A model generated the notes under the pieces. It was not told the DNA's origin, searched no databases, and worked only from the letters and a program-made list of their open reading frames with translations. DNA of 64,000 bases from a virus, in the IMG/VR virus record IMGVR_UViG_3300029998_000020, positions 28,767 to 92,766 of that record; one strand, written 5' to 3'. A program made the position numbers and the translations under genes. How positions within the stretch are numbered: the stretch's first letter is position 1; the number at the start of each line of letters is the position of its first letter. This document shows, piece after piece, positions 1 through 7,443 of this stretch.

Positions 1-95
1 TAATCTTTGCCTACTGAAATAAGGTGATCATTTGTGTTATCAATTTTGATGCAAGTAACAATTTCACCAATTTTATATTTATTTATTTTTTTCAT
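1..95 (-). CDS. Small KIGxxV-family protein, C-terminus off the window
   Basis: Partial gene whose ATG lies at 93-95; about 31 codons are visible before the window edge. The readable start is MKKINKYKIGEIVTCIK. It matches the start of the gene at 633-902 (FKIGQVVTCVKYDND), so it belongs to the same paralogous family of small proteins with a KxGxxV turn, possibly SH3-like barrels (inference). Its start lies inside the end of the upstream gene (17-nt overlap), the arrangement used throughout this array. No function is known. Confidence 0.6.
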   Translation of the reverse strand, partial: MKKINKYKIGEIVTCIKIDNTNDHLISVGKD

Positions 96-417
96 TTATT
101 TTATTAAGTTTCAATGTTCTATATTCTTTTACCCCAATGAATCTTTTCATATCAAAAACAGTATGTCCATGTATCTTTTCAACTTCATCTAATATATATG
201 ATGTGTTTTCATATGTACTACTGGTATTATCAATTTTGTCTCCACAATTTCCATCATCTCCCCAATATGTATGAATTTCTTTAATTGTATAATATTTATA
301 CTTTTCTAATGGATTTATTTTATGATATTCTAAAATACAAGAAGAATAATCATAAAATATTTCCTTTGAGTAAGGTTTATCATCAATACAAACCATAATA
401 TCACCTACTTTGTACAT
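79..417 (-). CDS. Small accessory protein with KVGD start and KLNKIN tail
   Basis: A 112-residue protein of unknown function. It begins MYKVGDIMVCIDD and ends with the basic tail TLKLNKINEKNK. Both ends recur in neighbouring genes, while the middle, with a WGDDGNCGD turn, is its own. The start codon lies within the last codons of the frameshifted gene upstream (AAGATATGTACAAAGTAG encodes both KICTK-stop and MYKV), so translation is probably coupled. No catalytic motif or membrane segment is seen. Confidence 0.6.
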   Translation of the reverse strand: MYKVGDIMVCIDDKPYSKEIFYDYSSCILEYHKINPLEKYKYYTIKEIHTYWGDDGNCGDKIDNTSSTYENTSYILDEVEKIHGHTVFDMKRFIGVKEYRTLKLNKINEKNK

Positions 418-645
418 ATCTTATTAAGTTTTTCTAATTTCATTTTTCTATAATAAGAAGTTTTAATAAAATATGATGATTTAAACCATAATACAATATT
501 TCTTGTTTCAATACGAATGTAGATTGAATAAAAAAGATGATTTGTTGATTTTATTTTATATCTTTCTCATTTTTTTTAGATATTCACGAGAAAGGTAATC
601 TCCATCATCATTAATAAAAGTAACAGAATCACCTACTTTGAACAT
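405..645 (-). pseudogene. Frameshifted paralogue of the small KVGD-family genes
   Basis: The first frame reads MFKVGDSVTFINDDGDYLSRE and stops after 29 codons, just past a run of eight A. A second frame then continues to the family tail (RKMKLEKLNKICTK-stop). The downstream part aligns with residues of the protein at 633-902, for example RYKIKS against KYKIND, followed by a nearly identical tail. The whole span is 241 nt, one more than a multiple of three, as expected for a single-base indel. It may be a decaying gene, a sequencing error in the A-run, or programmed slippage. Confidence 0.6.
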
Positions 646-902
646 ATTTTATTGAGTTTTTCTAATTTCATTTTTCTAATTGATTGATCATCTGTGAAAA
701 ATTCTATCGGTATAAATTGGGAAAATCTTTTTGTGTCAGTTTTTATACAAATTTTATTAAAAAAATGATAATCTAAATCATTGATTTTATATTTTTTGCC
801 TATTGTTAAATGTTGTTCCCAGTAATCATCATTGTCATATTTTACGCAAGTAACAACTTGTCCAATTTTAAAATCTTGATAAGTCAATTCTTTATTTTGC
901 AT
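633..902 (-). CDS. Small KIGQVV-family accessory protein
   Basis: An 89-residue protein: FKIGQVVTCVKYDND near the N-terminus, LTIGKKYKIND in the middle, and the tail KMKLEKLNKICSK. The glycine turns and alternating beta pattern suggest a small barrel (inference). It is the best intact reference for the frameshifted gene downstream and the partial gene at the window edge. Its ATG is embedded in the upstream gene's tail (TTATGC), and the ATG of the next gene is embedded in its own tail. Function unknown. Confidence 0.6.
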   Translation of the reverse strand: MQNKELTYQDFKIGQVVTCVKYDNDDYWEQHLTIGKKYKINDLDYHFFNKICIKTDTKRFSQFIPIEFFTDDQSIRKMKLEKLNKICSK

Positions 903-1171
903 AATTTATTGAGTTTTATTTTTCTTAAAATTGAAATCAATTCTCTTTCAGTTATAAAATGATTACTTATTGATTGTCTGCATATATTTCCATTGATATT
1001 AGATTTAATAATTATTCCATATTTTGAATTATTATTGTTATAACTTATTGAAAGTATATCTACATCATGTGAAATATTTAAATTAAATTTTTTGTTATAA
1101 TATTGTCTTAATTCTCTTAATAAGAGTAAATATGATTTAATGTCTAAGTTTGAAACTATATTGTCTGACAT
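884..1171 (-). CDS. Small accessory protein with KLNKLC tail
   Basis: A 95-residue protein of unknown function, rich in Asn, Ser and Ile. It ends in RKIKLNKLCKIKN, the array's shared tail, but lacks the KxGDxV start of its neighbours, so the tail is shared more widely than the fold. It overlaps both neighbours by 16-19 nt through start codons embedded in tails. Confidence 0.55.
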   Translation of the reverse strand: MSDNIVSNLDIKSYLLLLRELRQYYNKKFNLNISHDVDILSISYNNNNSKYGIIIKSNINGNICRQSISNHFITERELISILRKIKLNKLCKIKN

Positions 1172-1494
1172 AATTTTACAAGTTTTTGTTTTCTCAAAAA
1201 AATATTATGTTCTTTATCATCAACAAATTGATATAGCACATCACCTATAACTTCATGATTAGAATACATAAGTGTATATATTTTGTGTTCAAACCTAATA
1301 GAAAAAGATGTTTCGCATGAATAGAAAATTTCAAACCTTCTATTGTATCTTTCATTAAGTAATGTTATTGCAGCAGACCTAATTATTTCTTTTCTTTCAT
1401 CTTTTGTAATAAAATTATCCATTTGATAACAATTACGAGGCATACCCCATAATCCATTATCTTGTTTTTTTGATTTTATTGGTATTATATCCAT
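1156..1494 (-). CDS. Small accessory protein with KLVKLC tail
   Basis: A 112-residue protein that I do not recognise. It has a mixed alpha/beta composition with an RRFEIFYSCETSFSIRFEHK segment, and ends FLRKQKLVKLCQTI. The last codons contain the ATG of the next gene (TTATGT). No membrane segment or enzymatic motif is visible. Confidence 0.55.
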   Translation of the reverse strand: MDIIPIKSKKQDNGLWGMPRNCYQMDNFITKDERKEIIRSAAITLLNERYNRRFEIFYSCETSFSIRFEHKIYTLMYSNHEVIGDVLYQFVDDKEHNIFLRKQKLVKLCQTI

Positions 1495-1504
1495 GATAAT
1501 TTAA

Positions 1505-2011
1505 TTATAATTTGCCTAAACTATTCAGTTCATTATTCAGTTTAGATCCAAGCAGTTCCAAATTTTTCAGTTGATTTTTTACTTGATTTATACTATCATT
1601 AAAATCTTCTTTGATATTATTATTAAATTCTTCTATATCATCTTTATTTATTAACTCATCTAATTTTTTATACAATTCTTCACGTTCCATATTGTTTGCA
1701 TTATAATCAAATTCATCATTTTCAGTATCTTTTTCATATTGAGATTCATTTTCAGATATCTTTTTGTTTACAGATAGTATATCATCTTTTGTTTTATTAG
1801 ATAATTCTTTAAATTTGAAAGTATATTCTTCAGTTATAAGAGGACACCATTTTGGTTTATATTCATTCTCATCTAACTCGATATAATGTTCATTTAATTT
1901 TAAATAATTTGATAATACGCATATATTTGTGTCTGGATTTACTGTTGCATCATAGTCATATTCTGTGTGACAAAAAGGGCAATTCAAGCAACCATTTACT
2001 GTTTTTTTCAT
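1505..2011 (-). CDS. Zinc-ribbon-like protein with coiled-coil C-terminus
   Basis: A 168-residue protein. The N-terminal 60 residues carry a Cys-rich phage-type motif (GCLNCPFCHTEYD, then CVLSN, then KWCPL) that looks like a small metal-binding domain. From about residue 65 it becomes acidic and heptad-like (KLDELINKDDIEEFNNN), so a coiled coil is likely. The start at 2011 overlaps the stop of the short upstream gene (ATGA). Function unknown. Phage proteins with a CPFC...WCPL domain are common in small-gene arrays. Confidence 0.6.
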   Translation of the reverse strand: MKKTVNGCLNCPFCHTEYDYDATVNPDTNICVLSNYLKLNEHYIELDENEYKPKWCPLITEEYTFKFKELSNKTKDDILSVNKKISENESQYEKDTENDEFDYNANNMEREELYKKLDELINKDDIEEFNNNIKEDFNDSINQVKNQLKNLELLGSKLNNELNSLGKL

Positions 2012-2178
2012 TTTAAGTTATTTATTTTTTCTATCTTTTTCTTTCTTTCTATTTTTGTTATTTTTCTTTTTAGTTCAGCAGCTAATTTTTCATCTATATC
2101 AAAAGATTCTGGATATAAACTTGCATAATCAAAATTAGATATACTATATAAATCTTCAAATTTCAGATTCTTCTTCAC
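2008..2178 (-). CDS. Short lysine-rich protein with GTG start
   Basis: A 56-residue ORF filling the apparent gap between two larger genes. It opens after an in-frame TAA and the only reasonable start is GTG at 2178, giving MKKNLKFEDLYSISNFDY. It ends KKIEKINNLK-TGA, with the array's basic tail, and the stop overlaps the next ATG. It overlaps the upstream gene by 23 nt. Tail similarity and perfect packing between neighbours support it; the GTG start is the weak point. Confidence 0.5.
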   Translation of the reverse strand: MKKNLKFEDLYSISNFDYASLYPESFDIDEKLAAELKRKITKIERKKKIEKINNLK

Positions 2179-2815
2179 TACAATTTATTTTATTTAATTT
2201 TATTTTTCTATTGAATTTTATCAATAGTTCAGTATCCTTATATCTTAATATAGACAATTCAAATCCGTTATTATTATAATGATTTTCTAATTTAGATATA
2301 AATAATTCAAAATTTTCAGATAGAACTCCATTTTTTTCAAATATTTTTGGCTTGTTATTTTTATTTTCATATATTCCTCTAATTAGAACCTTATTTATAC
2401 GTGTTGAAAAATTTATATAATCTTGGTCATTGCATAATTTCCAATTTTGATTTAATATTAATTTTTTAATTTTTTTATATTGTTCATCTATGATACCCCA
2501 ATAGTGATATTCATTTTCACTGTCAGCTCCTTTGTTATAGCTACTTATAAATATTACATATGGAGTATCTTTATATAAAGTTTTGAATAATTCATATTTA
2601 GATTTGCAATCTAAATCAAACACTGGATAAATAACATTTTTAAATTTTGACTCAATTAAAACTTCACAATATCTATCAATATTAATCATAGTTCTGAAGT
2701 ATTTCATTATACTACCAATAGATTTATATTTTAGTTTTGATGTTGTATCATAACTTCCATAATGTGTTGTTTGATGTAGATATATTAATTCATTTTTATT
2801 TTTAAATAAAATCAT
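2156..2815 (-). CDS. Hypothetical 219-residue protein with KLNKIN tail
   Basis: The largest protein of this array. The central part reads VIYPVFDLDCKSKYELFK, then VIFISSYNKG, then HYWGIID, then STRINKVLIRG. An acidic pair, a beta strand and a basic/aromatic strand in that order faintly recall archaeo-eukaryotic primase folds, but I would not assign that without a profile search. The tail KIKLNKINCSEE repeats the array motif and is followed by an extra acidic stretch. Confidence 0.5.
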   Translation of the reverse strand: MILFKNKNELIYLHQTTHYGSYDTTSKLKYKSIGSIMKYFRTMINIDRYCEVLIESKFKNVIYPVFDLDCKSKYELFKTLYKDTPYVIFISSYNKGADSENEYHYWGIIDEQYKKIKKLILNQNWKLCNDQDYINFSTRINKVLIRGIYENKNNKPKIFEKNGVLSENFELFISKLENHYNNNGFELSILRYKDTELLIKFNRKIKLNKINCSEEESEI

Positions 2816-2827
2816 ATTATTTTTTAA

Positions 2828-3046
2828 TTATTTATACTGATGATTTCTGTTATGTTTCCAAGTTTTATACATTCTTATTTGGTACATTAACAATTGTTTC
2901 TTTTTATATTTCCTTGTTAATCTTGAGCATTCTGGATAAAAGTGTAAACCCTCATCCCAATAAGGATCAGTATTATCGTTAGTTATAATATTGTAGGTTT
3001 TGTTGTCAGTTACTACTTCTGATTTCGGACATTTTATTCTTTTCAT
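2828..3046 (-). CDS. Small basic protein, first gene of the minus-strand array
   Basis: A 72-residue, Lys/Arg/Tyr-rich protein (MKRIKCPKSEVVTDN... CSRLTRKYKKKQLLMYQIR). Two cysteines (KCPK and ECSR) might form part of a metal site. It is the promoter-proximal gene of the minus array, about 190 nt downstream of a strong Bacteroidota-type promoter. Function unknown. Confidence 0.5.
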   Translation of the reverse strand: MKRIKCPKSEVVTDNKTYNIITNDNTDPYWDEGLHFYPECSRLTRKYKKKQLLMYQIRMYKTWKHNRNHQYK

Positions 3047-3234
3047 TTCTATTTGATTATTTTTTAATAATCTAATAGTTATCTAATTTTTTCTTCATTT
3101 TGTATATTATGTCATCTTTAAATTTTATATATATGTTTTTTAATTAAATGTTTTTTAAAAATATAAAACTTTTTTTATTTATATGATATAAGTGATATAA
3201 TTTTAAATTGATTCTATACTCAAATAGATTTTTA

Positions 3235-3264
3235 CAAAGATAACAAAAATATTCAATAAAACAA
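3235..3264 (-). promoter_or_regulatory. Bacteroidota-type promoter for the 1-3046 array
   Basis: On the minus strand this reads TTG-N19-TATCTTTG: the TTG is the complement of CAA at 3262-3264, and TATCTTTG is the complement of 3235-3242. This matches the Bacteroidota sigma consensus TTG-N19/21-TAnnTTTG exactly. It fires away from the plus-strand gene at 3272 and should start transcription near 3228. Confidence 0.75.
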
Positions 3265-3271
3265 TTTTTAT

Positions 3272-3562
3272 ATGGTAAATAATAAAGTTGAAAGACTTTT
3301 AGCAGGAGAAACAATTATTAGTAAAGAACCTGGTAACTCAATGCTTCCATTAATTAAATCAAAACAACCTGTAACATTAGAACCAGCAACTTGGGAATCA
3401 GTTGAAGTAGGTGATATAGTTTATGCTAAATATCACGGAAAATTATACACTCACATAGTAAAATCAAAAAATTCAGAACAAGGAGTTCAAATTGGAAACA
3501 ATAAAGGACATATCAATGGATGGACAAAGAATGTCTATGGAAAAGTCATAAATATATCATAA
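3272..3562 (+). CDS. S24/S26-like small protein (GNSMLP motif)
   Basis: A 96-residue protein with the hallmarks of the LexA/signal-peptidase-like beta fold: GNSMLPLI at residues 21-28 (the usual Ser-Met-x-Pro nucleophile site), VEVGDIVYAK at 44-53, YTHIV at 59-63, QIGNN at 73-77 and a C-terminal YGKVINI. There is no DNA-binding domain, and the usual catalytic lysine is not obvious, so it may not be a protease. Similar stand-alone proteins occur in many phages and their role is unknown to me. Confidence 0.65.
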   Translation: MVNNKVERLLAGETIISKEPGNSMLPLIKSKQPVTLEPATWESVEVGDIVYAKYHGKLYTHIVKSKNSEQGVQIGNNKGHINGWTKNVYGKVINIS

Positions 3563-3581
3563 AAAATAAATAACAAAATAT

Positions 3582-3770
3582 ATGAGAGCTACATGCAAGC
3601 TAGATTACGGACAGTTTGAAAACAACAAAACCTACAATTATTCATACACTAAAGACAACAAATACCACGTCGATGGACAATATGGAAAAACAGAATTCAA
3701 TAAAAGACAATTTGGTGCACTATTCACATCAGAAAAAATAAAAAACCCAAACAAATCATTTAATTTTTAA
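3582..3770 (+). CDS. Small beta-rich hypothetical protein
   Basis: A 62-residue protein with alternating aromatic and charged residues (FENNKTYNYSYTKDNKYHVDG, FNKRQFGALF), consistent with a compact beta barrel. It lies 19 nt after the S24-like gene and 10 nt before the next gene, so the three are probably cotranscribed. No function recognised. Confidence 0.5.
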   Translation: MRATCKLDYGQFENNKTYNYSYTKDNKYHVDGQYGKTEFNKRQFGALFTSEKIKNPNKSFNF

Positions 3771-3780
3771 TATCTAAGAA

Positions 3781-4038
3781 ATGAAATATCATGTCGGTGA
3801 TAACGTTGTGTTCATAAATAATTCCAAAAATGCTTACGATTGGAACATAACTGAGTATAAAATCTATAAAATTTATGGATATTCAATTCATAAATCTCAA
3901 ATTGTATATTCTGTCAAATTTGGAACAACTATTCAAAGTTGGTACAGTGAATGTGACTTCATGTCATTAAAAGAATATAGAAAATTGAAAATAGAAAAAA
4001 TAAATAAACTAAAAAATGGGTATATTGGAGATAGATAG
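3781..4038 (+). CDS. KVGDxV-family small protein, plus-strand member
   Basis: An 85-residue protein beginning MKYHVGDNVVFINN and ending EYRKLKIEKINKLKNG. It combines the N-terminal turn and basic tail seen in the minus-strand array, which shows that the family is spread across both sides of the divergent promoter region. The next reading frame starts inside its last codons (ATG at 4016). Function unknown. Confidence 0.6.
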   Translation: MKYHVGDNVVFINNSKNAYDWNITEYKIYKIYGYSIHKSQIVYSVKFGTTIQSWYSECDFMSLKEYRKLKIEKINKLKNGYIGDR

Positions 4039-4237
4039 TGAATATATACAGAAAGAAGAATTGACTACATTAGGATTAGTTTGTCACTGAGTAAAGACAG
4101 TCAATAATAAATTTTATTATCACATTATGAATATTGGTGATAGTAAAAAAATAGACATTTATGTTACACAGCAAGAACTTAATAATATTGAAGAATATAT
4201 GAAAAATTATTATAAAGAAATTAGATTAAAAAATTAA
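4016..4237 (+). pseudogene. Small gene interrupted by an in-frame TGA
   Basis: From the ATG at 4016 the frame encodes 24 residues (ending LTTLGLVCH) and reaches TGA at 4088-4090. The same frame continues VKTVNNKFYYHIMNIGD to a stop at 4237. Its second half (DIYVTQQELNNIEEY) resembles the xVTxxEYxxL element of other small proteins here. A Trp-to-stop change would explain it. Alternatively only 4127-4237 (36 residues from an internal ATG) is translated. Confidence 0.4.
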
Positions 4238-4247
4238 AAAAATTAAA

Positions 4248-4565
4248 ATGAAAAAAATTAAAAAAATAATAATTTTTTTAAATAAGTCATTTAATCCATA
4301 TTATGAATTAAATAAACAGGCAAAAACAATTGAAAATATATATGAAAAACTTATATCAAGTCAATTAGATAGTAGACTGAATGAACTTGAAAGACTTAGA
4401 AATATGAGTGAAGAAGATATAAAAAATGAGAAAGAAAAAATCTTAAATATAGAGGCAACTAAAATATTAACTCAGTTAGAATGTAATCCAGAATTATATA
4501 GAGTATTTAATAATATATTAAGAATAAATAAATTTAAAAAAATAGAAGATAGTAAAAATGAGTAA
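4248..4565 (+). CDS. Hypothetical helical protein
   Basis: A 105-residue, lysine-rich, mostly helical protein (KKIKKIIIFLNKSFNPYYE at the start, then a charged helical stretch). The hydrophobic N-terminal stretch is too short and charged for a confident membrane anchor. It overlaps the next gene by 8 nt. No family recognised. Confidence 0.5.
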   Translation: MKKIKKIIIFLNKSFNPYYELNKQAKTIENIYEKLISSQLDSRLNELERLRNMSEEDIKNEKEKILNIEATKILTQLECNPELYRVFNNILRINKFKKIEDSKNE

Positions 4566-5142
4566 TTTAATAGAACATGCAAAAAAAGAATTTATAGCAT
4601 TAGGATATAAACCAGTTGATGAATGTGAAGAAGGACCAAATAGATGGGTACAAGAAAATGTATTGGAATTACTTGAGATGTTTTCTAAACAAGGACATTC
4701 AGGATTTTCAGCAAAAATTGTTATTGACTATTTTAAAAAATTAGCAAATTTTAAACCAATTGCGCCAATTATGTGTACTGATGATGAATGGATCGATGTT
4801 TCTATATATAATAATGATGTGACTTATCAAAATACTCGTTGTTCTGCTGTTTTTAAAAATTCAATAAATGACTCACCATATTATTTGGATGCAATAGTTT
4901 TTGTTGAAGATGGAAATTCATCTTATACTGGAGGTGCTTTTAATAAGAAGCATGAACGTATCACAAGTAGTCAAGAAATAAAAATTCCGTTTATTCCAAA
5001 ATCTTTTTATGTCGATGTTGTAGATATTGATGGAGAACATCACATTAAAGATGAATCTCAATTAAAGGAAATTTGGGAATATTATGAGCATCAAGAAACA
5101 AAATCATTTATTAGATTACAAAAATTAAAAGCATTAAAATGA
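4558..5142 (+). CDS. Conserved phage hypothetical protein (QGHSGFSA motif)
   Basis: A 194-residue protein. Residues 1-80 carry a block I recognise from many phage hypotheticals: AKKEF, ENVLELLEMFSKQGHSGFSA, a Phe-x-x-Leu step, then APIMCTDDEWIDVS and QNTRCSAVF. The C-terminal part (RITSSQEIKIPFIPKSFYVDVV) fits the same family, and the last 15 residues resemble the local basic tail (FIRLQKLKALK). Function is not established. Its ATG overlaps the previous stop, and its own stop overlaps the next ATG. Confidence 0.65.
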   Translation: MSNLIEHAKKEFIALGYKPVDECEEGPNRWVQENVLELLEMFSKQGHSGFSAKIVIDYFKKLANFKPIAPIMCTDDEWIDVSIYNNDVTYQNTRCSAVFKNSINDSPYYLDAIVFVEDGNSSYTGGAFNKKHERITSSQEIKIPFIPKSFYVDVVDIDGEHHIKDESQLKEIWEYYEHQETKSFIRLQKLKALK

Positions 5143-5357
5143 AAATAACAATAGATGAATCACAATTTGATGTCAAATGGGATTTTGGAGATTTACCAGA
5201 TAATCCCAGTAAAAGTTTGACTATTGATATGTTAAATAGGTGGCAAGAATTTATAAATTATGACAAAATAAATGAAGCAAGAAAAGAAGCAAGAAAATTA
5301 AGAATTGATAAATTAAATGAAATAATTTCAAAATCAAATGACAATACAGAATTATAA
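5139..5357 (+). CDS. Small hypothetical protein with KLRIDKLNE tail
   Basis: A 72-residue protein, acidic in its first half (DESQFDVKWDFGDLPDN) and basic at the end (EARKEARKLRIDKLNEI), again with a version of the shared tail. It starts within the ATGA stop overlap of the preceding gene and overlaps the next by 20 nt, indicating translational coupling. Confidence 0.5.
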   Translation: MKITIDESQFDVKWDFGDLPDNPSKSLTIDMLNRWQEFINYDKINEARKEARKLRIDKLNEIISKSNDNTEL

Positions 5358-5658
5358 GAAGAAATATTTAATATGTAAAGATGACTTTTATAAAAATATA
5401 TATGCTGGCGATACAGTTGAATTGTATTGTCCAACGGAAATATCAACTACATGGAATTCAATAGTTTATTGGAATATGTTAGATGGTGCTTTTATTCATT
5501 CTCATCAGGTTGGTAAACTGTTGTATGGAGAAAATAGTATGACTAAATTATCTTCAATGATTAATCAACAAGAATTGAATATTTGTGATGTTGGAAGTGA
5601 TATTCCAATCAAATATAAGGGATATTGTAAAAAAATTAAATCTTTTTATCAAGAATAA
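5338..5658 (+). CDS. Hypothetical 106-residue protein
   Basis: A protein of unknown function with an aromatic/Cys-rich centre (YLICKDDFYKNIYAGDTVELYC) and a YAGDTVELY turn like the KxGDxV motif of the small-gene family. It ends the plus-strand overlapping cluster before a short repeat-rich spacer and the methyltransferase gene. Confidence 0.5.
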   Translation: MTIQNYKKKYLICKDDFYKNIYAGDTVELYCPTEISTTWNSIVYWNMLDGAFIHSHQVGKLLYGENSMTKLSSMINQQELNICDVGSDIPIKYKGYCKKIKSFYQE

Positions 5659-5708
5659 CATATAAAATAATATAAAATAATAGAATAATATAAAATAATA
5701 GAATAAGA
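5659..5708. repeat. A/T spacer with short direct repeats
   Basis: The 50-nt spacer before the methyltransferase consists of imperfect tandem copies of a unit like TATAAAATAATAGAA. It probably holds the promoter or translation-start region of the methyltransferase and could also arise by slippage. No clear Bacteroidota promoter is present. Confidence 0.5.
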
Positions 5709-6452
5709 ATGTTAAATATAAATGAAATTTATTTAGGAGATTGCCTTGATGTTATGAAAGACATTGATGACAAATCTGTTGATATGATATTAGCGGATTT
5801 ACCTTATGGTACAACAAAATGTAAATGGGATTCTCAGATTGATTTAGATAAATTATGGGTTCAATATAATAGAATAATTAAAGATCATGGAGTAATTGTA
5901 TTGTTTTCTCAAACTCCTTTTGATAAAGTTCTTGGAAGTAGTAATTTAAAAATGTTAAGATATGAATGGATATGGGAAAAATCTCAATCAACTGGACATC
6001 TAAACGCAAAAAAAATGCCAATGAAGTCTCATGAAAATTTGCTAGTATTTTATAAAAAGTTACCAACATTTAATCCTCAAAAAACATTTAATCATAAAAG
6101 AAAAATTTCTACAGCTTTTCACAAAAGAAATACAAATACAGGAGAAATATATGGTAAATGTGATGTATTTTCTGATTATGATTCAACAGAAAGATATCCT
6201 AGAAGTATTCAGTTGTTTCCTAGTGATAAACAAAAATTAAATCTACATAGCACACAGAAACCTTTGTCCTTATGTGAATATTTGATAAAAACTTACACGA
6301 ACGAAAATGATTTAGTTCTTGATAATGTTTGTGGAAGTGGAACCACTGGGGTAGCTTGCTCAAAATTAAATAGAAATTTTATCATGATAGAAAAAGATTT
6401 GACTTTTTTTAATACCTCTACAGAAAGATTAAAAAAATTTCCTTTGGAATAA
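5709..6452 (+). CDS. DNA methyltransferase (N6-adenine or N4-cytosine)
   Basis: A 247-residue, SAM-dependent amino-methyltransferase. Motif IV is ADLPYGTT at residues 30-37 (a DPPY-type catalytic loop), and the SAM-binding motif I (DNVCGSGTTG) comes late, near residue 205. This order (IV before I) is that of beta-class enzymes. STQKPLSLCEYLI just before motif I is the conserved segment X. There is no partner restriction gene nearby, so it is probably an orphan that protects phage DNA from host restriction. Target sequence and base cannot be read from the sequence. Confidence 0.85.
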   Translation: MLNINEIYLGDCLDVMKDIDDKSVDMILADLPYGTTKCKWDSQIDLDKLWVQYNRIIKDHGVIVLFSQTPFDKVLGSSNLKMLRYEWIWEKSQSTGHLNAKKMPMKSHENLLVFYKKLPTFNPQKTFNHKRKISTAFHKRNTNTGEIYGKCDVFSDYDSTERYPRSIQLFPSDKQKLNLHSTQKPLSLCEYLIKTYTNENDLVLDNVCGSGTTGVACSKLNRNFIMIEKDLTFFNTSTERLKKFPLE

Positions 6453-6484
6453 AAAAAGCTTCATTAAAAATGAAGCTTTTTTGT
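6453..6484. terminator. Bidirectional hairpin terminator
   Basis: An AAAAAGCTTCA / TGAAGCTTTTT stem with a short loop, flanked by A and T runs, lies between the convergent methyltransferase and membrane-protein genes. It can serve both directions. Confidence 0.7.
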
Positions 6485-6486
6485 TT

Positions 6487-6864
6487 TTAATTTATAGTTG
6501 GATCAGTAGTACCAGGATCTCCAGTAGAATTAGTTTTAGTTGTTATGATGTCTGTTTTATTATCATTGGAATCAATTGCACTAATATTTGTTGTATTTGT
6601 TTGAGTTTTCTCTTTTTGAATTTGAAAAAGAATAAATCCAGCCAGTGTAAATTGTATACCAGCCCAAATTGCGAAATCTCCAGCAGAGATTTTACTAATA
6701 TTCACAATTAAAAAATAAATCATACCCCATTGTCCTATAACAAATGCGAAAAATTCTTCAATTCTTTTTCTAGAAAAAAATGAACTTTTATCTGAGAATG
6801 TTTTTAACAATTCAGTAATGAATTTTTTTATATTTGTCCAGCCAAAAAAATAATTCTTTCTCAT
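6487..6864 (-). CDS. Small membrane protein with two transmembrane helices
   Basis: A 125-residue protein. Two hydrophobic segments are visible, about residues 38-55 (FFAFVIGQWGMIYFLIV) and 63-80 (FAIWAGIQFTLAGFILF), followed by a Thr/Asn/Asp-rich hydrophilic tail. Size and topology would suit a holin or a small inner-membrane accessory protein, but no specific family is recognised. It is the last gene of the minus-strand block starting at 9476. Confidence 0.55.
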   Translation of the reverse strand: MRKNYFFGWTNIKKFITELLKTFSDKSSFFSRKRIEEFFAFVIGQWGMIYFLIVNISKISAGDFAIWAGIQFTLAGFILFQIQKEKTQTNTTNISAIDSNDNKTDIITTKTNSTGDPGTTDPTIN

Positions 6865-6867
6865 AAT

Positions 6868-7410
6868 TTATTTACCTTGTCTTTTTAAAATAGCTTTTTG
6901 TAAGCCTTCTGGTAATTTTTTTTGAGATGCGGACAATCCTTTTTTGTCTTCTTCATCATCTTCATCATCATCATCATCATCATCTTTTTTAGATTTGCTC
7001 ATTGGTTTTTTCTTTTCATCTTTATCTTTCTTATCATCATCTTTCATCTTTTTTACAACTTTGCCTTTCTTTTCACTCTTTTCATCATCGTCATCATCGT
7101 CTTCATCTTTGATGTTTTTGAATTCTTTAAGAATATCTTTTGCTACATCAGTACGTTTAGTTGGTCCTGATTTTTTAAACAAGTCTTTTTCAGAAAAATC
7201 ATTAAGACAACAAAGATTGTTTAATTTACCATATGAGTTTTCTTCTTTGCTCTTTGATTTTTCTGTGATGTTTTTTCCGCCAGATTCTTCTTTGTTTTCA
7301 AAAATATCTTTTGCAACTTCAGTTCTTTTCGTAACTTTTGCGTTTTTGAATACTTCTTTTTCTGAAAAATTATCCATGCTAAGTAGATTATTTAATTTAG
7401 TATCTTTCAT
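6868..7410 (-). CDS. Acidic/basic low-complexity protein with two TKRT(D/E)VAKDI modules
   Basis: A 180-residue protein. Residues 5-36 and 62-93 are two copies of one module: KLNNL, then a DNF/NDF-SEK step, then FK, then TKRTEVAKDI or TKRTDVAKDI. Residues 100-160 are runs of Asp and Lys (DDDDDDEKSEKKGK), and the end is basic. The same module occurs once in the protein at 17878-18552. Charge patterning and neighbours suggest a head-interior or DNA-associated virion protein (inference). The plus-strand Ser/Phe-rich ORFs here are shadows. Confidence 0.6.
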   Translation of the reverse strand: MKDTKLNNLLSMDNFSEKEVFKNAKVTKRTEVAKDIFENKEESGGKNITEKSKSKEENSYGKLNNLCCLNDFSEKDLFKKSGPTKRTDVAKDILKEFKNIKDEDDDDDDEKSEKKGKVVKKMKDDDKKDKDEKKKPMSKSKKDDDDDDDEDDEEDKKGLSASQKKLPEGLQKAILKRQGK

Positions 7411-7443
7411 GTGTTTTTATTTTATTTTTATATTGTATATATA

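Noticed and set aside
2156-2815. Possible archaeo-eukaryotic primase
   Set aside because: The acidic pair and following strands are only loosely arranged as in that family. Not enough for a call.
5709-6452. A restriction-modification system
   Set aside because: No restriction endonuclease gene accompanies the methyltransferase, so an orphan enzyme is more likely.
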